64,000 nucleotides of DNA, taken from the NCBI RefSeq assembly GCF_003957375.1, contig NZ_CP025473.1, forward strand, positions 1,513,501 to 1,577,500, given 5' to 3'. This document shows positions 33,900 to 46,637 of the stretch, piece after piece (the first letter of the stretch is position 1; the number at the start of each line of letters is the position of its first letter). The DNA is from Enterococcus mundtii. GTDB taxonomy: Bacteria; Bacillota; Bacilli; Lactobacillales; Enterococcaceae. Position numbers and translations under genes: made by a program. The notes under the pieces are model-generated. The model searched no databases, was not told where the DNA came from, and was given only the letters and a program-made list of their open reading frames with translations.

Positions 33900-35264
33900 T
33901 TAATTTTTACGCAGTAACCCGACACATTCCACATGATGTGTTTGCGGGAATAAATCAACCGGTTGAACTTTTTCCAACTTATAACCATGTTCTGCAAACA
34001 ACTTCACATCCCTAGCAAAGGTTGCAGGATTGCAGGAGATATAAACGATTCGTTCAGGAGCCATCTCGATTGCTGAATCAATAAAGCGTGCATCTAAGCC
34101 TTTTCTTGGAGGATCGACAACTAAAACAGTTGGTTTGATTCCTTTTTCTTGCCATTTTTTCATGACTATTTCAGCTTTTCCAACTTCATAATACGCATTT
34201 TCGATTTTATTTGTCAATGCGTTGAACTGCGCATCTTCAATCGCTGCTGGTACGATTTCCATTCCATAAACATTTCCTACTTGATCCGCTATAGATAAAC
34301 CAATCGTTCCAATTCCTGAATACGCATCAATCACGACATCGTCTTTTTTCAATTCAGCAAATTCAATCGCTTTTTGATACAATACTTCGGTTTGTAATGT
34401 ATTGACCTGATAAAAGGATTTAGAAGAAATACGATAGGTCTTACCAAGTAACTGGTCTTCAATATACGATTGGCCAAAAAGAACTTTTTCTTTTTCTCCT
34501 AAAATGACATTCGTTTTTTCTTCGTTGATATTTTGGATCACTGACACTACTTCCGGCAAAGCTTCATGGATGGCTTCAGCGATTTCTTTCGATTTGAAGA
34601 ATTTTTCTTTTCGAGTGACTAAAACCACCATCATTTGATGCGTGTAATGACCTCTACGAACAATGATATGACGAATTTGTCCTTCATTTTTTTCTTCATT
34701 GTAGCCACGCACTCGGAAACGTTGCAAGATGTCTCTTACTTTAATGATGGCTTGATCGATTTGTGGGTCTTGGATGAAGAAATCTTCTATTTCCACTAAG
34801 TCATGACTATTTTTCTTGTAAAAACCAGTCACCAATTCGCCTTCGACGCGACGAACAGGAATCTGTGCTTTATTCCGATATCCTGTAGGCTCTTCCATAC
34901 CGATCGTTGGTTGCACCGTGACTTCAGGCATTTTAGCGATTTTAGCTAAGACATGTTCGACTTGTTTTTGTTTGAATATTAATTGTTGCTCATAACTTAA
35001 ATGAGCTAAAGGAGCGATTCCTGTACGCAATAAAACATTACTAGTGATTTCTTGACGGTCTGGTGACGTCGTCAACCAGTTTTCAACCTTACCATAGCCA
35101 AATTTATTGCCTGCTTTTACGACAAGGATCTCCACTTGTTCACCTGGCAAAGCATTTTCAATAAATAATGGATAGCCATCAATTTTCGCAACACCTAACC
35201 CCTCGTAACTTAAATCGATGATATCAACAGTATACCGTTCATTTTTATTAATTGTTTGTGTCAT
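33900..35264 (-). CDS. rlmD: 23S rRNA (uracil-5-)-methyltransferase RlmD/RumA family
   Basis: About 454 residues. The N-terminal TRAM domain reads DIIDLSYEGLGVAKIDGYPL. The SAM-binding methyltransferase domain has VVIDAYSGIGTIGL, the catalytic segment VVDPPRKGLD, and the nucleophile cysteine in IVYISCNPATFARD. This is the Firmicute RlmCD/RumA-like class that makes m5U in 23S rRNA; the exact uridine target cannot be assigned. The iron-sulfur cysteines of E. coli RumA are not evident. I place the start at ATG 35264 after AGGAGTAATGAA. It follows dgkB on the same strand. Confidence 0.85.
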   Translation of the reverse strand: MTQTINKNERYTVDIIDLSYEGLGVAKIDGYPLFIENALPGEQVEILVVKAGNKFGYGKVENWLTTSPDRQEITSNVLLRTGIAPLAHLSYEQQLIFKQKQVEHVLAKIAKMPEVTVQPTIGMEEPTGYRNKAQIPVRRVEGELVTGFYKKNSHDLVEIEDFFIQDPQIDQAIIKVRDILQRFRVRGYNEEKNEGQIRHIIVRRGHYTHQMMVVLVTRKEKFFKSKEIAEAIHEALPEVVSVIQNINEEKTNVILGEKEKVLFGQSYIEDQLLGKTYRISSKSFYQVNTLQTEVLYQKAIEFAELKKDDVVIDAYSGIGTIGLSIADQVGNVYGMEIVPAAIEDAQFNALTNKIENAYYEVGKAEIVMKKWQEKGIKPTVLVVDPPRKGLDARFIDSAIEMAPERIVYISCNPATFARDVKLFAEHGYKLEKVQPVDLFPQTHHVECVGLLRKN

Positions 35265-35323
35265 TTCATTACTCCTATTCTTTTGAATGGTTTCTAATTT
35301 TGTCCGTTCAACAAAGGAAAGAG

Positions 35324-35350
35324 CTGGGAGATCCATTCATTCCCAGCCCT
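35324..35350 (-). terminator. Hairpin between dgkB and rlmD
   Basis: GCTGGGA and TCCCAGC arms around an 11-base loop, with a T-rich flank on each side. It could terminate part of dgkB transcription. Confidence 0.5.
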
Positions 35351-35427
35351 TTTTTCTTCAGTCTATTGAAAAAAACAAGTAATTCTATGATCTTTGCTTT
35401 TTCCTTCGAATAGTCGTCCAATCCTGC

Positions 35428-36474
35428 TCAGTTCTGATCCTTGTCAGCAATTTTACCATCGCCATCGATATCTTCATCCGTCAAGCGTTCTACTTCTTTG
35501 ACGAATTCTTTGCTAACTTCTTCTAGTTCTTCTTCCTCAAAACCAGTGATTGCCTCATCTGGAATTTGATCTGTGTTTGCATAAAATTCGATATGCTGAT
35601 GAAGATTTTGAAAATGCATCGGAGCATTCCCACCGTATTCGCCATCTAAATTGATCATGACAGGGCGATTCGCATTGTCTTCGGTTTCAACATAAAGAGA
35701 ACTTGTTTTCGTATAGATGACCCTTGGATCATCGACATGCTTCCCGCCATTGAGCATTAGGGCAGCAATGTGTAGAATCTCAAAAATATTCGCCGTTTTG
35801 ACGATGATCAAAGAGAATTTTCCATCATCTAGCTTTGCATCAGGCGCAATTTGTTCAAACCCACCAACGGAATTCGTCAACCCTAAAAAGAACATCGAAG
35901 CATTGCCATTATATTCTCCTTCGTCATACTTCAAGCGCATCTTGATCGGTTTGACACGTGGTAACATTTCTGCTCCTTTTGCCAAATATGCAAGATAGCC
36001 AAAAATACTTTTCAATTCGGAAGGAACTTCGTAGGTCAATTCTGTCAAGTAGCCACCAGCTGCAATATTGATGAAATAGCTATTATCAGATTGACCGATA
36101 TCCATTTTGACTGTTTGATTCTTTTTGATGACTTCTGCTGCTGCCTTGATATTATCTCGAGGAATCTTCAAGGCGCGAGCATAGTCATTGGTCGTTCCCG
36201 CTGGAATGATCGCCATTTTAGGTCTAACTTTCAATGAGGCGATACCATTAACGACTTCATTGATGGTCCCATCGCCACCAGCAGCAACGACAAGATCAAA
36301 ACCTAACTCAGCGACTCGTCGTGCTTCATTTTTTGCCGAGTCCTCTTCCGGAGTCGTTGCATAAGCACTTGCTTCATAGCCCGACTCCTCCAAAGCTTGG
36401 AGGATGTCGGCAAGATTACGTTTTAACAATTCTTTACCTGAGACCGGATTATAGATCACACGCGCTTTTTTCAT
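35428..36474 (-). CDS. dgkB: Diacylglycerol kinase DgkB
   Basis: A 348-residue soluble lipid kinase of the DAGK-catalytic family. The nucleotide loop AAGGDGTINEVVNG lies near residue 65, and the second signature PAGTTNDYARAL near 95. Gram-positive DgkB recycles diacylglycerol released by lipoteichoic acid synthesis back to phosphatidic acid. Compared with typical DgkB of about 300-310 residues, it has an acidic C-terminal extension (EEEELEEVSKEFVKEVERLT, then DEDIDGDGKIADKDQN). The stretch DIDGDGKIADKD resembles a calcium-loop or dockerin-like sequence but stands alone. It follows gatB by ten bases. Confidence 0.9.
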   Translation of the reverse strand: MKKARVIYNPVSGKELLKRNLADILQALEESGYEASAYATTPEEDSAKNEARRVAELGFDLVVAAGGDGTINEVVNGIASLKVRPKMAIIPAGTTNDYARALKIPRDNIKAAAEVIKKNQTVKMDIGQSDNSYFINIAAGGYLTELTYEVPSELKSIFGYLAYLAKGAEMLPRVKPIKMRLKYDEGEYNGNASMFFLGLTNSVGGFEQIAPDAKLDDGKFSLIIVKTANIFEILHIAALMLNGGKHVDDPRVIYTKTSSLYVETEDNANRPVMINLDGEYGGNAPMHFQNLHQHIEFYANTDQIPDEAITGFEEEELEEVSKEFVKEVERLTDEDIDGDGKIADKDQN

Positions 36475-36483
36475 AGCATCCCT

Positions 36484-37914
36484 CTATCGTTTCGCTAATT
36501 CTTCATTTAGCAATTTGTTGACCACACCTGGGTTTGCTTGTCCTTTAGTAGCTTTCATGATTTGTCCAACTAAGAAACCGACTGCACGGTCTTTTCCGTT
36601 TTTAAAATCATCAACAGATTGTTGATTGTTATCTAAGATTTCATTGATGATCGGTAATAACTTCGCTGGGTCAGATAATTGTACCCAACCGTTTGCTTCA
36701 ACAACACTTTGTGCATCTCCGCCATTCATGATCAACTCACGAAAGACTTTTTTCGCAATTTTAGAGCTGATCGTACCATCTGCGATTAAAAGAATCATAC
36801 CCGCTAAGTTTTCAGGTGTTAGCTTCGTTTCAGCTAATTCCAATTTCTCACTGTTTAAGTATGCTGATACTTCGCCCATCAACCAGTTGGAAGCTTGTTT
36901 CGCATCTGCTCCGTTTTCCAATGTCGCTTCAAAGAAATCAGACATTTCTTTTGATAGCGTCAATACTTTCGCATCATACTCTGGTAAGCCTAATTCGCTG
37001 ATGTAGCGTACACGACGAGAAGCTGGCATTTCTGGTAAGCTTGCTTTCACTCGTTGGATCCATTCGTCATCGATCACGAATCTTGGAATATCAGGTTCTG
37101 GGAAGTAACGATAGTCACTTGACCCTTCTTTGACACGCATCAAGATCGTCTTATTTGTCGTTTCATCAAAGCGACGAGTTTCTTGTTGGATCTCTCCACC
37201 AGATAACAATACTTTTGCTTGGCGTTTTTCTTCAAATGCTAAACCTTTTTTGACAAAAGAAAGGGAGTTCAAGTTTTTCAATTCTGCTTTTGTCCCAAAT
37301 TCTTCCTGTCCATAAGGGCGTAAAGAAATGTTCGCATCACAACGCATTGAACCTTCTTCTAATTTCACGTCACTGACTTCAGTAAATTGGATCACAGAAC
37401 GTAAAGCTTCTAAATAAGCATACGCTTCTTCTGGTGAACGCATGTCTGCTTCTGAAACAATCTCGATCAATGGTGTTCCTTGTCTGTTTAGATCGACATA
37501 AGAGTAACCACCGATGCCGTGCATGTTTTTCCCTGCATCTTCTTCTAAATGCACACGTTCAATGCGAATTTTTTTCTTTTTACCTTCAACTTCGATCTCG
37601 ATCCAGCCGTCATGACCGATTGGTTGATCGAATTGTGAGATTTGGTAAGCTTTGGGATTGTCTGGATAGAAATAGTTTTTGCGGTCAAAATGAGTATCTT
37701 TCGAAATTTCGCAATTCAATGCTAACGCTGCACGCATCCCAAATTCTAGCGCTGCTTTATTCATTACTGGTAAAACTCCAGGGTATCCCCAGTCGATCAC
37801 ATTGGTGTTGCTGTTTGGTTCAGCACCAAAATGCGCAGGAGCTGGAGAGAAAATTTTTGAGTTGGTTTTTAATTCCACATGGACTTCAAGTCCAATGACT
37901 GTTTCAAAATTCAT
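36484..37914 (-). CDS. gatB: Aspartyl/glutamyl-tRNA amidotransferase subunit B
   Basis: A 476-residue subunit that activates the misacylated Glu-tRNA-Gln or Asp-tRNA-Asn for amidation. Conserved segments are [40 protein letters not shown], and [12 protein letters not shown]. The C-terminal YqeY-like tail ([19 protein letters not shown]) contacts tRNA. The ATG overlaps the gatA stop by four bases. Third gene of the gatC-gatA-gatB operon. Confidence 0.96.
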   Translation of the reverse strand: MNFETVIGLEVHVELKTNSKIFSPAPAHFGAEPNSNTNVIDWGYPGVLPVMNKAALEFGMRAALALNCEISKDTHFDRKNYFYPDNPKAYQISQFDQPIGHDGWIEIEVEGKKKKIRIERVHLEEDAGKNMHGIGGYSYVDLNRQGTPLIEIVSEADMRSPEEAYAYLEALRSVIQFTEVSDVKLEEGSMRCDANISLRPYGQEEFGTKAELKNLNSLSFVKKGLAFEEKRQAKVLLSGGEIQQETRRFDETTNKTILMRVKEGSSDYRYFPEPDIPRFVIDDEWIQRVKASLPEMPASRRVRYISELGLPEYDAKVLTLSKEMSDFFEATLENGADAKQASNWLMGEVSAYLNSEKLELAETKLTPENLAGMILLIADGTISSKIAKKVFRELIMNGGDAQSVVEANGWVQLSDPAKLLPIINEILDNNQQSVDDFKNGKDRAVGFLVGQIMKATKGQANPGVVNKLLNEELAKR

Positions 37915-39383
37915 TCGGCTTTCCCTCCTAAAATAGCTGGTCGTTGACGATGGAACTCTGTCGCTTGCTCAAACGCATAAGCTGCTTGATACATTGTTTT
38001 CTCTTCGAAATAATTACCGATAATCTGTAAGCCAACTGGTAACCCTTCCGATAAGCCTGCAGGCACTGACATACCAGGTAGTCCTGCCAAGTTCACTGGG
38101 ATCGTCAAGATATCACTCATATACATCGTGATTGGGTCGTTGATATTTTCACCAAGACCGAACGCCACTGTGGGTGAAGAAGGACCGATGATCAAATCAT
38201 AATCCGCAAAAACTTTTTCAAAGTCACGCTTGATCAAGGTACGGACTTGGCCTGCTTTTTTGAAATGCGCGTCATAGTAACCTGCACTCAATGAGAACGT
38301 TCCTAACATGATCCGGCGTTTTACTTCTTCTCCGAAACCTTCAGAACGTGAATTGACATAAACGTCATCCAGGTTCTTGATATCTTCTGAACGATACCCA
38401 TAACGAATACCGTCAAAACGTTGCAAGTTCGAACTTGCTTCAGATGAAGCAATGATATAGTAGACAGCCACGCCATATTTTGAATGAGGTAAGCTGACTT
38501 CTTCAACTGTTGCACCTAATGAACGAAATGTTTCAGCTGCTTTAAGAATTGATTCTTTCACGCCTTCATCGACACCTTCACCTAAGTATTCTTTAGGTAA
38601 AGCAATCTTCATTCCTTTAATATCGCCAGACAAGCCTTCTGCAAAGTTAGGGACAGATACGCCAGATGAAGTGCCGTCTTTTTCGTCGTAGCCACTGATT
38701 GCGGTCAATGCTAATGCGTTATCTTTGACTGTCCGAGTCATTGGACCGATTTGGTCTAATGATGAAGCAAATGCAATCAAACCGAAACGGGAAACACGAC
38801 CATAAGTTGGTTTCATTCCTACGATTCCATTGAAAGCGGCTGGTTGACGGATACTTCCACCAGTGTCACTACCTAGAGAAACTGGAACTTGGCCTGAGGC
38901 AACTGCAGCTGCTGAACCACCAGAAGATCCACCAGGAACTTTTGTTTGATCCCAAGCATTCTTTGTTTTTTTGAAGTAAGAAGTTTCGGTACTTCCGCCC
39001 ATTGCAAATTCATCCATGTTCAATTTACCAACAGGGATCATGTCTGCTTCGTATACTTTTTCCATGACTGTCGCATCGTAGATCGGTTCAAAATTATAAA
39101 GGATCTTTGAAGCTGCTGTCGTTAAAAGATCTTTTGTCACGATGTTGTCTTTGATACCGATTGGGATACCAGAGAGGACATTATTCTCATCGATGCCTTT
39201 TTCATCTAAAGCTTTTGCTTGGGCTAAAGCTTTCTCTTGATTTAATGTGATGAATGCATCGATCGCGGGTTCTGTTTCCTTGATGCGATCAAATGTAGCT
39301 CTCACTAAGTCTTGTGCAGTGATTTCTTTTGACACTAATAAATCGTGTAGTTCTTCTAATGAACGATTGTATAATTCTGTCAT
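37911..39383 (-). CDS. gatA: Aspartyl/glutamyl-tRNA amidotransferase subunit A
   Basis: A 490-residue amidase-signature enzyme that releases ammonia from glutamine. The triad is visible: Lys in [11 protein letters not shown] near residue 78, the cis-Ser in [17 protein letters not shown] near 153, and the nucleophile Ser in [13 protein letters not shown] near 177. It overlaps gatC by one base and gatB by four, indicating translational coupling in the standard operon order. Confidence 0.96.
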   Translation of the reverse strand: MTELYNRSLEELHDLLVSKEITAQDLVRATFDRIKETEPAIDAFITLNQEKALAQAKALDEKGIDENNVLSGIPIGIKDNIVTKDLLTTAASKILYNFEPIYDATVMEKVYEADMIPVGKLNMDEFAMGGSTETSYFKKTKNAWDQTKVPGGSSGGSAAAVASGQVPVSLGSDTGGSIRQPAAFNGIVGMKPTYGRVSRFGLIAFASSLDQIGPMTRTVKDNALALTAISGYDEKDGTSSGVSVPNFAEGLSGDIKGMKIALPKEYLGEGVDEGVKESILKAAETFRSLGATVEEVSLPHSKYGVAVYYIIASSEASSNLQRFDGIRYGYRSEDIKNLDDVYVNSRSEGFGEEVKRRIMLGTFSLSAGYYDAHFKKAGQVRTLIKRDFEKVFADYDLIIGPSSPTVAFGLGENINDPITMYMSDILTIPVNLAGLPGMSVPAGLSEGLPVGLQIIGNYFEEKTMYQAAYAFEQATEFHRQRPAILGGKAE

Positions 39384-39688
39384 TATGCGCCAGCCTCCCC
39401 ATTATCGATGATTGCTGGTACTTTGATGAAACCATCTTCTTTTTCAGGTACATTTTTTAATAATTCTTCTCTGCTCCAACCTAGTTGTGCACGGTCTTGT
39501 CGCATGACGTTGACAGTCTCAACGACGTTTGATGTAAATGGTACGCCTTCTGTGTCTACTTCTTCCAGCATTTCTACCATGTCAATGATTTTTCCTAATT
39601 GATCAGTAAAACCTGCGCGCTCTTCGTCGCCAAATTTCAATTTGGCTAACTTCGCTACATGTTTTACTTGTTCTTCACTAATCGCCAT
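39383..39688 (-). CDS. gatC: Aspartyl/glutamyl-tRNA amidotransferase subunit C
   Basis: A 101-residue small subunit that wraps around GatA and GatB. It begins [19 protein letters not shown] and has the typical [19 protein letters not shown] segment and a C-terminal [21 protein letters not shown] precedes ATG 39688. First gene of gatCAB, lying about 95 bases after ligA, which is also on the minus strand. Confidence 0.95.
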   Translation of the reverse strand: MAISEEQVKHVAKLAKLKFGDEERAGFTDQLGKIIDMVEMLEEVDTEGVPFTSNVVETVNVMRQDRAQLGWSREELLKNVPEKEDGFIKVPAIIDNGEAGA

Positions 39689-39781
39689 AGTACCCCTTCT
39701 TTCCTAAATGAAAACTTTGCTTCTTATTTTAACATAAGAAATTCGCATTCTGAAATTCTTTCTTGAAATTTATCTGAAAAA

Positions 39782-41836
<2,055 letters not shown>

Positions 41837-41844
41837 CTATTGAA

Positions 41845-44088
41845 CTAAACTTTTTCGATTGGTGCAAAAGCAGCTAATACACGCTTGACTCCTTGACTTG
41901 GAAATGCAATATCAAGCTCAAGGTCTTTTGCATCACCACTAACTCTAACTACTGTACCAGGTCCCCATTTTTTATGTTTGACTTTATCTCCTGGCTTCCA
42001 ACCACCTGTTTCGCCACCTGTAGCGACTTTTGCTGATACGCCTGCTTTTGTCGGTTGTTGGTACTTAGGTGTCGCATTATTCGCACGAAAAGGCGACGGT
42101 TGAGAGGTATTGGAGCTTGGACGCATTCCATGGATATCTAATAATTCTTGATCGATTTCTTCTAAAAATCGTGAAGGTCGATTATATTGCGTACGACCAT
42201 ATAAGGTCCGTGAAAAAGCATTGGTCATAAATAATGCTTCTTCCGCCCTAGTGATCCCTACATAGGCCAAACGGCGTTCCTCTTCCAGTTCACTTTCCTC
42301 CATCAATGCACGAGAAAGTGGAAAGACACCTTCTTCTAGACCAATCAAAAAAACGACTGGAAACTCTAGACCCTTAGCAGCATGTAAGGTCATCAATGTC
42401 ACTTGCTTCGTTTCTTCTTCTAAGCTATCGATATCTGATACAAGTGCAAGGTCATTTAAAAAGACGACCAGTTTGTCCTCTGGCGAATCAGCACTCTCTA
42501 GCCCCTCTTTTTCAAATTGTTTATCAAATTCTTGAGTCACCGTCAAAAACTCTTCCAAGTTTTCTATACGTGCTTGGGATTCTAACGTATTTTGGATTTT
42601 TAGATCATCCAAATAGCCACTACGTTCTAAGACTTCTTTGGTTAACTCTGTAACGGTCAAATAAGGGATCATTTCAGTCAATTGATGCATCATCTCGCCA
42701 AAAGAGCCTAACTGTGTTCCTGCTTTTCCGCCGATGTTCGCTAACTCAACATTTCTTGCAGCCTCTAGCAACGGCCATTCGTGCATCGTGGCAAAGCTAC
42801 GAAGTTTTTCCACCGATCCTGGTCCAATCCCACGTTTTGGTGAGTTGACGATCCGCTCAAAACTCAATGAATCTTGAGGATTTGCCATCACATTAAGATA
42901 CGCCAAAACATCCTTGATTTCTTTTCGATCATAGAATTTGTGACCTCCAACCATTTTGTACGGAATATTGGCTTTTAGTAAGGTTTCTTCCATGACACGC
43001 GATTGGGCATTTGTTCGATAAAGAATAGCAAAGTCTCCATAATTGCGACGATTCGTCTGGATCTCTTCTTGCATTCTTTCTACAATAAAACGTGTTTCGT
43101 CACGTTCATTGTCTGCTCGATAGTACGTGATTTTATTACCGTCTTGGTTTTCTGTCCAAAGATTTTTGGGTTTTCGATTGCGGTTGTTTTCGATGACTTG
43201 ATTCGCTGCATTCAAGATCGTTTTCGTCGAGCGATAATTTTGTTCTAACAAGATCACCGCAGCATCTGGATAATCTTTTTCAAAATCCAAGATGTTTTGC
43301 ATATCTGCTCCACGCCAGCCGTAAATACTTTGATCTGCATCCCCAACTACACAAAGATTTCTGAACCGTCCAGCTAATAGATTAACTAGCGTATATTGTG
43401 CGTGGTTCGTATCTTGATATTCATCTACATGGATGTAATGGAATTTATTTTGATAATACGTCAATGAATCTGGATGCTCGTCAAATAAACGGATCGTATT
43501 CATGATCAGATCATCAAAATCCATACATTGGTTGTATAGGAGTTCCTTCTGGTACGCTGCATAACATTTTGCAACAATTTCTTCATAGTAACTGCCTTGC
43601 ATCTTGGCAAAAACCTCTGGTGACAACAAACTATTTTTTGCTTGCGAGATCGATCCTAACAAGCTTCTTGGATCGTATTTTTTAGGATCGATATTCAAGT
43701 CTTTCAAAATTCGTTTCATCAATGATAATTGTTCCGAAGAATCAATGATCGTAAAGTTTCGATTGTAGCCGATATAATCCACATCTCGTCTTAAAATACG
43801 GACACACATCGAGTGAAAGGTAGAGACCCAGACATCTTCGCCACCTGTTTCTAAAATGGCATTGACCCGTTCTTTCATTTCCTTCGCCGCTTTATTGGTA
43901 AAGGTGATCGCCAAGATATTCCATGGATTCACTTCTTTTTCTTCAATCAAATAAGCGATTCGATGAGTCAAAACACGTGTTTTCCCACTACCGGCACCAG
44001 CCATTAATAAAAGCGGGCCATCTGTATGTAGAACCGCTTCTTTTTGACGAGGGTTCATTCCCTTTAATAAGTTTTCTTTGGATGACAT
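41845..44088 (-). CDS. pcrA: ATP-dependent DNA helicase PcrA
   Basis: A 747-residue superfamily 1A (UvrD/PcrA) helicase. Motif I is [17 protein letters not shown], motif Ia [12 protein letters not shown], motif [13 protein letters not shown], motif [19 protein letters not shown], motif [11 protein letters not shown], and motif [16 protein letters not shown]. The C-terminal tail ends in a [20 protein letters not shown] Tudor-like region that binds RNA polymerase in related proteins. It is first in a pcrA-ligA transcript. Confidence 0.96.
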   Translation of the reverse strand: MSSKENLLKGMNPRQKEAVLHTDGPLLLMAGAGSGKTRVLTHRIAYLIEEKEVNPWNILAITFTNKAAKEMKERVNAILETGGEDVWVSTFHSMCVRILRRDVDYIGYNRNFTIIDSSEQLSLMKRILKDLNIDPKKYDPRSLLGSISQAKNSLLSPEVFAKMQGSYYEEIVAKCYAAYQKELLYNQCMDFDDLIMNTIRLFDEHPDSLTYYQNKFHYIHVDEYQDTNHAQYTLVNLLAGRFRNLCVVGDADQSIYGWRGADMQNILDFEKDYPDAAVILLEQNYRSTKTILNAANQVIENNRNRKPKNLWTENQDGNKITYYRADNERDETRFIVERMQEEIQTNRRNYGDFAILYRTNAQSRVMEETLLKANIPYKMVGGHKFYDRKEIKDVLAYLNVMANPQDSLSFERIVNSPKRGIGPGSVEKLRSFATMHEWPLLEAARNVELANIGGKAGTQLGSFGEMMHQLTEMIPYLTVTELTKEVLERSGYLDDLKIQNTLESQARIENLEEFLTVTQEFDKQFEKEGLESADSPEDKLVVFLNDLALVSDIDSLEEETKQVTLMTLHAAKGLEFPVVFLIGLEEGVFPLSRALMEESELEEERRLAYVGITRAEEALFMTNAFSRTLYGRTQYNRPSRFLEEIDQELLDIHGMRPSSNTSQPSPFRANNATPKYQQPTKAGVSAKVATGGETGGWKPGDKVKHKKWGPGTVVRVSGDAKDLELDIAFPSQGVKRVLAAFAPIEKV

Positions 44089-44390
44089 TCACAACATCCT
44101 TTCTATTATCAATCCTTCTAATTATAGCATTAACCCCCTATTCGATAAAGGGAATCTTCTTGTAAAACGTCTTCAACATCACATTAGTCATTGATTCAAG
44201 ATTAGTCTAACGCATGGTTGAATCACTTCAGCAAAAAGCCAGAATTTGAGACAACATGAAGGGTCACTTAACGTTTTTGCGATACTATTCTTCAGTCACT
44301 AGAAATAATTTTTCAACCTATTGAGAATACCAGACCAATTACATCTTAGAGAATCAGATTTGATTATCTACTAACACAAGTAAAAAAAAG
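44089..44390. other. Intergenic, nothing recognised
   Basis: About 300 bases upstream of pcrA, AT-rich. It must include the pcrA-ligA promoter, but I could not place the boxes confidently. No open frame with a ribosome-binding site. Confidence 0.3.
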
Positions 44391-44493
44391 AGGAGTGGGA
44401 CATTAGTTCTCCCCCACGCCTATAACCGAATAAACGGCGGGAACAAAAGTCCCCTCTTCGGAAATAAGGCTAAACCCTTCCGTCCCAACCTCC
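44391..44493 (-). repeat. Dispersed intergenic repeat, copy A
   Basis: Read on the minus strand, it runs from GAGGTTGGGACGGAAG through TTATTTCCGAAGAGG and CCGCCGTTTATTCGGTTATAGG to CTAATGTCCCACTCC. The same ordered blocks occur on the plus strand at 59261-59416. Short complementary ends suggest a folded RNA or a miniature mobile element. It is found between genes only. Confidence 0.7.
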
Positions 44494-44618
44494 TTCACTA
44501 TTTGATTGAAAAATCTTCACTGATTCATTCCGATTCGACTTTCCCTTACACGGACTTCAAGTCCATGAGGTCATGTTCCCGCTTCCTTCCACTCTCACTA
44601 TACTTGATTACAAGAAAA
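44494..44618. other. Spacer between repeat copy A and the fruA terminator
   Basis: About 125 bases with a small dyad GGACTTCAAGTCC at 44551-44563. No open frame was supported. Confidence 0.3.
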
Positions 44619-44656
44619 TAGTGGGTAAGATATTCCGTCGAATACCTTACCCACTA
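44619..44656 (-). terminator. Terminator of the fruR-fruK-fruA operon
   Basis: TAGTGGGTAAG and CTTACCCACTA arms enclose a second small stem; a TATTTTC tract follows on the minus strand, about 30 bases past the fruA stop. Confidence 0.8.
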
Positions 44657-44687
44657 ATCTTAGTATGTTTTATATTTTTATTAAAGA

Positions 44688-46619
44688 TTAGGCTACTTCA
44701 ACTGCATCTGGTGATTTTCTTAAAGCACCATAAATTACTCCAGAAACAATTGCACCAATTGCAATGAATACAAGATACATAATCGGATGACTTAGTAAGA
44801 AGACAACGAAAATCCCGCCATGTGGTGCTAGCAATTTGATACCAAATGCTCCCACTAAACCACCTGTCAATGCAGAACCAATAATGAAACTTGGAATTGC
44901 TCTGATTGGATCAGCTGCGGCAAATGGAATTGATCCTTCGGTTACGAAGGAGAGCCCCATAACAATGTTTGTCAAGCCAGCATCTTGGTCTGTTTTACTG
45001 AATTTATTTTTAAACAAACGTGTTGCAACGAAGATAGCTAATGGTGGAACCATTCCTCCCGCCATAACGGAAGCCATCACAACACTACCACCAGTTGCAA
45101 CTGTGGTTGCTAATGTTGCTGTACCGAACACATATGCTGCTTTATTGATTGGTCCACCAAGATCGGCAGCCATCATACCAGCAAGTAGCGCACCTAATAA
45201 TGCAGCATTTGAACCGCTAAGTCCAGATAAGAAGCTATTCAAACCATCGTTTAGTGCTTTCATCGGTACATTGACCATCAACATCAAGAAACCGGTAATC
45301 AACAATCCAAAAACAGGATAGAATAGAATCGTTTTGATTCCTTCCAGTGACTTAGGCAAGTTTTTAAACAATTTACGCAAGAAGACGATCACATAACCTG
45401 CTAAGAATCCACCGATCAAGGCACCTAAGAACCCAGCACCGCCAGCATTTGCTAATGCTCCCGCTGCAAAACCAACGATCAACCCAGGACGGTCACCAAT
45501 ACTTGAAGCAATGAATCCTGCTAAAACTGGTAACATAAAGCCAAACGCGGCTTGTCCAATTTGATTGAACCAGCTTGCTGCTTGATTGTAATTCCCAAGG
45601 TTTGCTAATTGATCTTGTGGTACACCCATGAATTGGTCGACCATGAATGATAATGCAATGGCAATCCCACCACCGATAACGAATGGTAACATGTGAGAAA
45701 CACCGTTCATCAAATCTTTATAGATTCGTTGGCCGATCGTTCCATCTGCATTTCCTTCATCAGAAGAATTTTCTTTTCCATCACCATGGAAAACTGGTGC
45801 TGAACCGCTGACAGCTAAGTTGATCAATTCTTCAGTTTTTCGAATACCGTCACTTACTGGACGATTGACTAATTCTTTCCCGTCAAAACGATTCATTTCG
45901 ACTTTTTTATCAGCCGCAATGATGACGCCATCTGCACGAGCAATATCCTCCGCAGTTAAACGGTTTTTGATCCCTTCTGAACCATTTGTTTCAACTTTGA
46001 TCTCAACACCCATCTCTTTGGCTTTTTTCTTCAGCGCATCTTCAGCCATATAAGTATGGGCAATCCCTGTCGGACATGCAGTAACTGCAACAACAAATTT
46101 TTTATTAGAAGAAGTCGCTGTTTGTGCTGCTTCTTCTTGTTCCGCTACCGCTTCAGCTTCTTTTTGTTGTTCAGCTGTTTGGAACAATTCTTGGACTTCT
46201 TCCGGTGTTCCTGCTTCTTTTAATTTTCCAACAAAATCTGGATCGATCAATAAACGTGATAAGGCAGCTAATGCTTGTAAATGTGTGTCGTTTGCTCCTT
46301 CTGGTGCGGCGATCATAAAGAATAAGAAAGTTGGTTGACCATCTAGTGCTTCATAATCTACGCCTTTATTGCTTTTCGCAAACAAAACTGTTGCTTCTTT
46401 GACAGCAGCATTCTTCGCATGTGGCATTGCAATGCCATCACCTAGCCCAGTGGATGTTTGAGCTTCACGCGCTAAGATCCCTTTTTTATAAGTTTCGATA
46501 TCTGAGATACGACCTGCATCATACATTTTTTGGACCATTTCATCGATGGCGCCTTTTTTATCAGTTGCCTGTAGATCCATGATCATCGCATCTTTGATCA
46601 TTAAGTCTTTGATTTCCAT
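44688..46619 (-). CDS. fruA: PTS fructose transporter subunit IIABC
   Basis: A 643-residue fused enzyme II that imports fructose as fructose-1-phosphate. Domains in order: EIIA (about 1-148, phospho-His in GDGIAMPHAKNAAV), a Glu/Ala linker, EIIB-fru (about 172-270, phospho-Cys in VAVTACPTGIAHTYMAEDAL) and EIIC (about 300-640) with many transmembrane helices. It is in the usual order after fruK in a fruR-fruK-fruA operon. The promoter region upstream of fruR has repeated motifs that probably bind FruR. Confidence 0.94.
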   Translation of the reverse strand: MEIKDLMIKDAMIMDLQATDKKGAIDEMVQKMYDAGRISDIETYKKGILAREAQTSTGLGDGIAMPHAKNAAVKEATVLFAKSNKGVDYEALDGQPTFLFFMIAAPEGANDTHLQALAALSRLLIDPDFVGKLKEAGTPEEVQELFQTAEQQKEAEAVAEQEEAAQTATSSNKKFVVAVTACPTGIAHTYMAEDALKKKAKEMGVEIKVETNGSEGIKNRLTAEDIARADGVIIAADKKVEMNRFDGKELVNRPVSDGIRKTEELINLAVSGSAPVFHGDGKENSSDEGNADGTIGQRIYKDLMNGVSHMLPFVIGGGIAIALSFMVDQFMGVPQDQLANLGNYNQAASWFNQIGQAAFGFMLPVLAGFIASSIGDRPGLIVGFAAGALANAGGAGFLGALIGGFLAGYVIVFLRKLFKNLPKSLEGIKTILFYPVFGLLITGFLMLMVNVPMKALNDGLNSFLSGLSGSNAALLGALLAGMMAADLGGPINKAAYVFGTATLATTVATGGSVVMASVMAGGMVPPLAIFVATRLFKNKFSKTDQDAGLTNIVMGLSFVTEGSIPFAAADPIRAIPSFIIGSALTGGLVGAFGIKLLAPHGGIFVVFLLSHPIMYLVFIAIGAIVSGVIYGALRKSPDAVEVA

Positions 46620-46637
46620 GATTTATCCCCCACGATA

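Noticed and set aside
35545-35560. Dockerin module on DgkB
   Set aside because: Only one calcium-loop-like sequence is present; dockerins have two.
44391-44493. Possible riboswitch
   Set aside because: No match to a known riboswitch core, and a second copy occurs on the other strand at 59 kb, so a dispersed repeat explains it better.
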